Assembly (NCBI GenBank): GCA_030152225.1
Contig: JASLHL010000106.1
Coordinates: forward strand, 1-38,531
Length of the DNA: 38,531 nt
Origin: Flavobacterium sp.
GTDB lineage: Bacteria > Bacteroidota > Bacteroidia > Flavobacteriales > Flavobacteriaceae
Direction: 5' to 3'
Below, in pieces: positions 32,981-38,531 of this stretch (position 1 is its first letter; every line of letters starts with the position of its first letter). A program made the position numbers and the translations under genes. The notes below the pieces were generated by a model that saw only the letters and a program-made list of their open reading frames with translations, was not told the origin of the DNA and ran no database searches.

Positions 32981-34963
32981 ATGAAAACAATTTTTAAATC
33001 TATATTTTTTATTGCACTATCAACACTCTTCTTTGGGAGTTGTGCAAAAAATGACGACTTTTCGGTTCCCACATTAAATTGTGAGGATCCCAAAGTAACG
33101 ATCAACAAGACCATTGACGAGCTGTATCTCCTTGCAGAACAAACAGTAAAACCCTACAGTGGAGATCCAAAAGATATCCTGGAAGGTGTTGTCGTATCGA
33201 GTGATCAAGGTGGAAATTTTCACAACAAATTACACATCCTGGATAAGGAAACAAAAAAACCACTTGTGCTAAACATTGAGAATAGTGCTTCTTTTGTGCA
33301 ATATCCTCCGGGAACAGTGATCTATGTTCGATTAGGCGGGTTGTACTTCAACAACAGCTATGACCTACTTAACGTGGGGGGAGGAACTAACGGAAAGTAT
33401 ACAACAACTATTCCAAAGGGATCAATCAATAAATTTGTAGGTAAATTTTGTACGCCTATTAAAGACTTTAACGATTACAATCCTATCATTACATTAGAAG
33501 AATTGAATTCGAAAAAAGAGTTCTACAAAGGAAAATTAGTAACGATTAAAGATGTGCAATTCAACCGCAACCTCATAGGGAAAAAACTCTATGACAAATC
33601 GGATGTAGACAGCCAAGGTCAAACCTTAAGAGAAATGGTAGACAAAGACGGTCGCACCTTTTTTATTCGAACAAGCCAATACTCTAGAGATTTTGTAGCC
33701 TATGAAATAACTAAATACAGCGGTTCAATTACAGGTATTGTCGATGTATTTAGCAACAACGTTCAATTTTATCCTCGTGTGCTAGATGATATTAACCTAA
33801 AAGATCAACCGTTTGGCGATGGTGGAGTAGATCCAGAACCAGAAGACATTACTTTAGGTAAATTTTTAGCTTTCCCTGGAGCTGATTTTGAAGATTGGGA
33901 TGCATTCTTAGGCGTAATTTTCAAAAATCAATTGAGTGATGCAACTGCAAAAAAAGCGCCTAATAAAGGATGGGAAAATTCAACTGGATTAGCTGTAGAA
34001 GGACAACGCGATAAAAATGGATACTTATTCTCGGTAGAAAAAGTAAAAATGCCAACAGATGCAACCAAGTTATCATTCTTAGTCAAAGGAACATCGGCAA
34101 AATCGCTATCGATTAACATTCACAAAGCCAATGGAACGAATTACTATGCCTACAACCTAGAGAATGTAACAACAAGTAAAGTGATTCAACCGAATATGGA
34201 AGAAACTTCTTTTGACGGCGTTCCTTCAGGTAATACGACAAATGTATACACGGGTACAATTGACACAGGTGGAAACTGGGTAAAAATAACCCTTGATTTA
34301 GGTGCTTTAAACGGCGATTACCACAAAACGGGCACAGGAACATTCATTAGTTTTAGAAATGGAAATAAAGCTAACTATGACCTTGTGATCGACGAAATTC
34401 GCTTTGAAGACGGAACACCAGTAGATGATAACGGGGAAGGGCCTGTAGATCCAGAACCAGGAGAGCCCTTTATTGTGGCTGATTTCAATGCTTGGGATGG
34501 ATTTGTAGGAACGTTAAACAACTTTGGTTTAAAACCGTATGCTACACATGCACCAGGTCAAGGTAGAGATGGAAAAGATGCCTTAAAACTATCAGGCACG
34601 ACAACAGCGAATGACTATGTCTTTACCATTACCAACAAAGAAGTTCCAGCTGGGAAAACGAAAGTTGTGATTTGGGTAAAAGGTACCTCAGACAAAAAAT
34701 CACTTTCTTTCAATGTCAACAAGGCAGCAGGTGGTTTCGACCCATTCAATGCGGGGGTTATTGAAACGACAGACTTGAGTCTGTCTAAGTTCACTTCAAA
34801 TCAATATACAGGTACAATAGATACAGGTGGAAACTGGGTAAAACTAACCCTAGATCTAACCGAAACAGAATACAACACTACGGGGACTGGAGATGTATTC
34901 GCCTTAAAAACAGGAAGTGGTTCTACGTATGAGTTACTAATAGACAGTATTTACTTCGAATAA
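32981..34963 (+). CDS. DUF5689-domain lipoprotein with two C-terminal repeats (unit B)
   Basis: 660 aa. Lipobox FFGSC (Cys21), DUF5689 region ~30-275 (TIDELYLLAEQ, LEGVVVSSDQGGNFHNKL, YPPGTVIYVRLGGLYF, SGSITGIVDVFSNNVQFYPR), then two related beta-rich domains. The first (~292-472) starts FPGADFEDWDAF and ends YDLVIDEIRFE; the second (~495-660) starts VADFNAWDGF and ends YELLIDSIYFE. Both contain YTGTIDTGGNWVK. Short Asp/Pro/Glu linkers (DPEPED and VDPEPGEP) join the domains. The unit A paralog has only one such domain. Likely surface-exposed binding module for the adjacent receptor (inference). A terminator follows. Confidence 0.83.
   Translation: MKTIFKSIFFIALSTLFFGSCAKNDDFSVPTLNCEDPKVTINKTIDELYLLAEQTVKPYSGDPKDILEGVVVSSDQGGNFHNKLHILDKETKKPLVLNIENSASFVQYPPGTVIYVRLGGLYFNNSYDLLNVGGGTNGKYTTTIPKGSINKFVGKFCTPIKDFNDYNPIITLEELNSKKEFYKGKLVTIKDVQFNRNLIGKKLYDKSDVDSQGQTLREMVDKDGRTFFIRTSQYSRDFVAYEITKYSGSITGIVDVFSNNVQFYPRVLDDINLKDQPFGDGGVDPEPEDITLGKFLAFPGADFEDWDAFLGVIFKNQLSDATAKKAPNKGWENSTGLAVEGQRDKNGYLFSVEKVKMPTDATKLSFLVKGTSAKSLSINIHKANGTNYYAYNLENVTTSKVIQPNMEETSFDGVPSGNTTNVYTGTIDTGGNWVKITLDLGALNGDYHKTGTGTFISFRNGNKANYDLVIDEIRFEDGTPVDDNGEGPVDPEPGEPFIVADFNAWDGFVGTLNNFGLKPYATHAPGQGRDGKDALKLSGTTTANDYVFTITNKEVPAGKTKVVIWVKGTSDKKSLSFNVNKAAGGFDPFNAGVIETTDLSLSKFTSNQYTGTIDTGGNWVKLTLDLTETEYNTTGTGDVFALKTGSGSTYELLIDSIYFE
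34262..34858 (+). repeat. Internal DNA repeat pair in DUF5689 gene
   Basis: Two 39-base segments, 34262-34300 and 34820-34858, differ at four positions and encode D-T-G-G-N-W-V-K in both domains. The 558-base offset keeps frame (186 codons). Marks a domain duplication, recent or maintained by gene conversion. Confidence 0.85.
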
Positions 34964-35013
34964 CATAGTTCTTCACCTAACTAGAACAGTGGCTTTCAAA
35001 AAAGCCTATAAAT

Positions 35014-35041
35014 AAAACCCCGCCAAAAAGCGGGGTTTTTT
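35014..35041 (+). terminator. Terminator of unit B
   Basis: AAAA, stem CCCCGC, loop CAAAAA, stem GCGGGG, then six T residues. It lies 50 bases after the DUF5689 stop. A weaker hairpin GGCTTT-CAAA-AAAGCC precedes it at 34991-35006. Confidence 0.9.
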
Positions 35042-35183
35042 CATTGTTTAATCTAACATAAAATTATTTTCAAGCAAACCCAAACAAGAAGAAAGACCCA
35101 TGTAGAGTTCAAATACGAACGTTTAGTCTTTGCTTATACCTTCAAAAGTAAGGATGGGAGGATCAACCTACATATAGAAAACG

Positions 35184-35216
35184 AAAGAGGGTGACCTTTT
35201 GGGACACCCTCTTTTT
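35184..35216 (-). terminator. Terminator of the atp operon
   Basis: Stem AAAGAGGGTG / CACCCTCTTT with an 11-base loop, 22 bases beyond the atpG stop codon. On the leftward strand it ends in a broken T-tract. It indicates that no atp gene follows atpG in this transcript. Confidence 0.8.
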
Positions 35217-35237
35217 AAAAAGTATATGATCTATTGA

Positions 35238-36101
35238 TTAGTTTTTCAATGCTTCTGCACCTCCAACAATCTCTAAAATTTCATTTGTAATCGCCGCCTG
35301 ACGTGCTTTGTTATAACTTAACTTAAGCTCATCTCTCAATTCTTGTGCGTTATCTGTTGCTTTGTGCATCGCAGTCATACGCGCACCGTGTTCTGACGCT
35401 ACAGAGTCTGCAATGGCTTTAAACAACTGTGTTTTTAACGACAAAGGAATTAATGTTTCTATGATTTCCTCTTTTGAAGGTTCATAAATATAATCAGATG
35501 CTGCAGCAGTTGCTTCTGCTTCTATTGGCAATAATGGCAAAAATTGCTCCGTCATTACGTTTTGTGTAGCTGCATTTTTAAACTGGTTATATACAATTTG
35601 AATCGAGTCATACTTTCCATTCACAAATACTTCCATCACATGCTCAGCAATAACTGCGGTGTGATCAAAATCGAAATGGTCGTAAAGCGAACTTTGATTA
35701 TCTACAATGTTGAACGATTTTTTAAGGATATCATTTCCTTTTTTACCGATCGTCAATAAATCAAGGTTAGCCCCTTTGTATACTGTATTCGCTAATACAT
35801 TAACTTGTTTAATAATGTTGGCATTGAAACCACCACATAACCCTCTATTAGAAGTTACGACAAGGAACAATACATTTTTTACCTCTCTAACTTGCGAATA
35901 TACACTTGAATTCTCTCCCTCTAAAGTAGAACTAACATTTTGAATAATCTCAGTTAGCTTCTCTGAATAAGGACGCATAGCTGTAATCGTATCAGTTGCT
36001 TTTTTCAATTTAGCTGCTGATACCATTTTCATCGCAGATGTAATCTGCATTGTAGATCCAATAGAAGAAATCCTATTGCGTATTTCTTTAAGATTTGCCA
36101 T
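35238..36101 (-). CDS. atpG: ATP synthase F1 subunit gamma
   Basis: 287 aa. Central rotor stalk of F1. The N-terminal helix MANLKEIRNRISSIGSTMQITSAMKMVSAAKL is diagnostic, as is the C-terminal ...ASEHGARMTAMHKATDNAQELRDELKLSYNKARQAAITNEI helix that sits inside the alpha/beta hexamer. The middle carries SNRGLCGGFNANI. Normal length. Last gene of the visible atp cluster, 67 bases after atpA, then a terminator. atpD (beta) and atpC (epsilon) do not follow and must be encoded elsewhere. Confidence 0.98.
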   Translation of the reverse strand: MANLKEIRNRISSIGSTMQITSAMKMVSAAKLKKATDTITAMRPYSEKLTEIIQNVSSTLEGENSSVYSQVREVKNVLFLVVTSNRGLCGGFNANIIKQVNVLANTVYKGANLDLLTIGKKGNDILKKSFNIVDNQSSLYDHFDFDHTAVIAEHVMEVFVNGKYDSIQIVYNQFKNAATQNVMTEQFLPLLPIEAEATAAASDYIYEPSKEEIIETLIPLSLKTQLFKAIADSVASEHGARMTAMHKATDNAQELRDELKLSYNKARQAAITNEILEIVGGAEALKN

Positions 36102-36168
36102 TTGAAAACGTATATAATTCAGAAAGAGAATAAGCGGTTAGACCAGCTTATACTCTTTCAAAAAATTC

Positions 36169-37743
36169 TTAATATTTTGAAGCTAATTCTTTAGCTACTT
36201 TCTCTAAAACGCTCGTTTGTTCGTCACCGAATTTACCAGCTTTTAATTGATCTAACACATCTCTGTGACGTGAGTTAAGCGCTTCTAAGAAATCTTTTTC
36301 AAACGCTTTCACTTGGTTTACAGGAACATTTCTCAATAAGTTTTTAGATCCAGCATAGATAATAGCTACTTGATCTTCTACTGTATACGGATCGTTAACC
36401 GCTTGTTTCAAGATTTCAACGTTGCGTTGACCTTTTGAAATAACGTTCATTGTAGCTGCATCTAAGTCAGAACCAAATTTCGCGAATGCTTCTAATTCAC
36501 GGAATTGCGCTTGGTCTAATTTTAATGTACCAGCTACTTTTTTCATTGATTTAATTTGAGCAGAACCTCCAACACGAGATACCGAAATACCTACGTTGAT
36601 CGCTGGACGTACCCCTGAGTTGAACAAGTCAGACTCTAAGAAAATCTGTCCATCCGTAATTGAAATTACGTTTGTTGGAATATAAGCCGAAACGTCACCC
36701 GCTTGTGTCTCAATAATAGGTAAAGCTGTTAAAGATCCACCACCTTTTACGAAAGGTTTGATTGATTCTGGTAAGTCATTCATGTTTTTAGCGATTTCAT
36801 CATCACCAATAACACGAGCTGCTCTTTCTAATAATCTTGAGTGAAGGTAGAAAACGTCTCCAGGGTAAGCCTCACGTCCTGGTGGTCTTCTTAAGATCAA
36901 AGACATCTCACGGTACGCAACCGCTTGTTTAGATAAATCATCATAAATAATCAATGCTGGACGACCTGTATCACGGAAATACTCTCCGATAGCAGCACCT
37001 GCCATAGCAGAGTACACTTGCATTGGAGCAGGATCTGATGCGTTAGCCGCAACAATGATTGAATAGTCCATTGCACCTTTTTCTTCTAATGTTTTAGCAA
37101 TAGCTGCAACAGTAGACGCTTTTTGTCCAATAGCTACATAGATACAGTAAACTGGTTGACCTGCATCATAGAATTCTTTTTGGTTTAGAATTGTATCGAT
37201 ACAAACTGTCGTTTTTCCAGTTTGACGGTCACCAATAACTAACTCACGTTGTCCACGTCCAACTGGGATCATTGCGTCAATCGCTTTGATACCTGTTTGC
37301 AATGGTTCAGTTACTGGCTGACGGTAGATAACACCAGGTGCTTTACGCTCCAATGGCATTTCATACAAATCACCTTCGATAGGACCTTTACCATCAATTG
37401 GTAATCCTAACGTATTTACAACACGTCCTACCATTTTCTCTCCTACACGTAGAGAAGCGATACGACCTGTTCTTTTCACAGTTGTACCTTCTTTTACTCC
37501 AACAGAAGAACCTAACAATACAATACCTACGTTATCTTCTTCTAAGTTTTGTACCATTGCCTCTAAACCGTTGTCTAATACAACTAGCTCTCCGTACTCA
37601 GCATTTGTCAACCCGTAAACACGAGCAACTCCATCTCCAACTTCTAGTACTGTACCTACTTCTTCTAAAGTAGCCTCAGAGCTAAATCCAGATAATTGTT
37701 TCTTTAAAATCGCTGAAATTTCAGCTGGTTTAATGTCCGCCAT
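36169..37743 (-). CDS. atpA: ATP synthase F1 subunit alpha
   Basis: 524 aa. Non-catalytic nucleotide-binding subunit of the F1 hexamer. Walker A G171-D-R-Q-T-G-K-T-T, Walker B LIIYDD, and the alpha signature [14 protein letters not shown] containing the arginine that reaches into the beta catalytic site. The N-terminal beta-barrel ([16 protein letters not shown]) is complete. Normal length and start. It sits 54 bases after atpH and 67 before atpG, inside the same leftward operon. Confidence 0.99.
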   Translation of the reverse strand: MADIKPAEISAILKKQLSGFSSEATLEEVGTVLEVGDGVARVYGLTNAEYGELVVLDNGLEAMVQNLEEDNVGIVLLGSSVGVKEGTTVKRTGRIASLRVGEKMVGRVVNTLGLPIDGKGPIEGDLYEMPLERKAPGVIYRQPVTEPLQTGIKAIDAMIPVGRGQRELVIGDRQTGKTTVCIDTILNQKEFYDAGQPVYCIYVAIGQKASTVAAIAKTLEEKGAMDYSIIVAANASDPAPMQVYSAMAGAAIGEYFRDTGRPALIIYDDLSKQAVAYREMSLILRRPPGREAYPGDVFYLHSRLLERAARVIGDDEIAKNMNDLPESIKPFVKGGGSLTALPIIETQAGDVSAYIPTNVISITDGQIFLESDLFNSGVRPAINVGISVSRVGGSAQIKSMKKVAGTLKLDQAQFRELEAFAKFGSDLDAATMNVISKGQRNVEILKQAVNDPYTVEDQVAIIYAGSKNLLRNVPVNQVKAFEKDFLEALNSRHRDVLDQLKAGKFGDEQTSVLEKVAKELASKY

Positions 37744-37797
37744 TTTTATCTATGTTTATACACGAAAAATTCGTGCGGTGATTTTTTACTTAATTAA

Positions 37798-38322
37798 TTA
37801 TCTTTTTAATACTTGTAATTGATTTGCTAAAGAAGCATTGTATTGCATATCTCCAATTTTCAGGATAAATCCTCCCAAAATTGATTCATCAACAATATTT
37901 GTAATTACAGCTTCTTTACCTGGAGCTAAGGTCTTGATTTTAGCTAAAACTTTAGCCTCAAGATTAGCGTCGATTGGCATTGCTGTAGTAACAGTTACTT
38001 TCTCAATACCTTTATACAAATCGTATTGTTTTTGAAACTCAAAAGCAATTGCTTCTAAAATTCCGAATCTACTATTTGCTTTTAATAGTTTGAAGAGTTC
38101 TTTTACTCCCTCGTTAACAGTAGCAAATACTTCTAATAAAGCATTTAACTTCAACTGATCTTTAACAATAGGGTTTGTTAAAAAAGACTTCAACTCACTG
38201 CTTTGAGCTATTGATTGAGAAATAAGGATCATATCCCCATTGATAGCATCAACATTTCCTTTTTCTAAAGAAACCTCAAGCATTGCTTTTGCATAACGTG
38301 CCGCAGCTCTTGTGCTTACCAT
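37798..38322 (-). CDS. atpH: ATP synthase F1 subunit delta (OSCP)
   Basis: 174 aa. Peripheral-stalk protein linking the b subunit to the top of F1. The N-terminal six-helix part begins MVSTRAAARYAKAMLEVSLEKG, typical for AtpH, and the C-terminal VDESILGGFILKIGDMQYNASLANQL is the conserved delta signature. Seven bases separate its ATG from the atpF stop, consistent with tight co-translation. The atpF-atpH-atpA-atpG order is standard. Confidence 0.97.
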   Translation of the reverse strand: MVSTRAAARYAKAMLEVSLEKGNVDAINGDMILISQSIAQSSELKSFLTNPIVKDQLKLNALLEVFATVNEGVKELFKLLKANSRFGILEAIAFEFQKQYDLYKGIEKVTVTTAMPIDANLEAKVLAKIKTLAPGKEAVITNIVDESILGGFILKIGDMQYNASLANQLQVLKR

Positions 38323-38329
38323 AGTGATA

Positions 38330-38531
38330 TTAGTTTAATTTTACATCATCTAACATTTTCTCAACTAATTGTGTTTGAGCTTCTTTGTTAGATAATTGAT
38401 CTTTCAATAATTTTTCAGCGATTTCAATTGAAATTGATGAAACTTGAGTTTTTAAATCAAGAATAGCCGCAGCCTTCTCGCTTTCAATTGTAGCTTTTGC
38501 TTGAGCGATTATTTTCTCACCCTTAACTTCA
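38330..38531 (-). CDS. atpF: ATP synthase F0 subunit b, C-terminal part (cut by window edge)
   Basis: Only the last 66 codons plus stop are inside the window; the 5' end lies beyond 38531. The readable tail includes KAAAILDLKTQVSSISIEI followed by AEKLLKDQL and ends LVEKMLDDVKLN. This long amphipathic helix matches the C-terminus of subunit b, the dimeric stator that binds delta. Stop codon TAA at 38330-38332, seven bases before the atpH ATG. The identity is supported by both sequence and operon position. Confidence 0.9.
   Translation of the reverse strand, partial: EVKGEKIIAQAKATIESEKAAAILDLKTQVSSISIEIAEKLLKDQLSNKEAQTQLVEKMLDDVKLN

Noticed and set aside
35042..35180. Possible tRNA or small RNA (GAGTTCAAATAC resembles a T-loop)
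   Set aside because: No acceptor stem, anticodon arm or D-arm can be paired around it.

Overview
The window looks like a chromosomal segment of a flavobacterium (phylum Bacteroidota, probably family Flavobacteriaceae). The DNA is AT-rich. It carries porZ and gldH (type IX secretion and gliding), a CXXC-less DksA-like protein, a RicT-type PSP1 protein, PCMD and DUF5689 lipoproteins, and TonB receptors with N-terminal carboxypeptidase-regulatory-like domains. Several starts have TAnnTTTG-like -7 boxes rather than Shine-Dalgarno sequences. A genus cannot be fixed from this sequence alone. I see no rRNA, tRNA, insertion sequence, prophage or CRISPR array.

Layout. 1-227: no gene I can assign. 256-1771 (-): a zinc carboxypeptidase-like AstE/AspA-family hydrolase overlapping 5-formyltetrahydrofolate cyclo-ligase. 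1772-1986: two short tandem repeats. 1987-6467 (-): ileS, a DksA-like gene and lspA, with a terminator and a fresh promoter before lspA. 6726-9763 (-): porZ and recO, sharing one base. 10104-14184 (+): two tandem copies of a PCMD lipoprotein plus outer-membrane barrel gene pair. 14238-15509 (-): a secreted nucleotide pyrophosphatase/phosphodiesterase. 15607-16401 (+): a YeeZ-like Rossmann protein. 16433-17816 (-): scoA-scoB CoA transferase. 17884-22286 (-): ricT-gldH-class A PBP operon. 22590-23348 (+): MTA/SAH nucleosidase. 23384-34963: two tandem copies of a three-gene unit, a leftward secreted endonuclease/exonuclease/phosphatase diverging from a rightward TonB receptor and DUF5689 lipoprotein. 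35238-38531 (-): atpG, atpA, atpH and the 3' end of atpF.

How the genes may work together. The housekeeping blocks cover folate salvage, lipoprotein maturation, tRNA charging, recombination, ketone-body/acyl-CoA exchange, peptidoglycan synthesis and ATP synthesis. The accessory interest lies in two envelope blocks. In 23384-34963 an exported phosphodiesterase-type enzyme, a TonB-dependent outer-membrane receptor and a lipoprotein containing DUF5689 plus a jelly-roll-like C-terminal region form a duplicated unit with no SusD. I infer a capture-cut-import system for a phosphodiester-containing substrate, perhaps extracellular nucleic acid; the substrate is not proven by sequence. In 10104-14184 the PCMD lipoprotein and PorT-like barrel pairs look like a duplicated surface complex of unknown role. 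A further notable point is the isoleucyl-tRNA synthetase, whose HIGH signature reads GIHH, a rearrangement linked in type-2 IleS enzymes to extreme mupirocin resistance.
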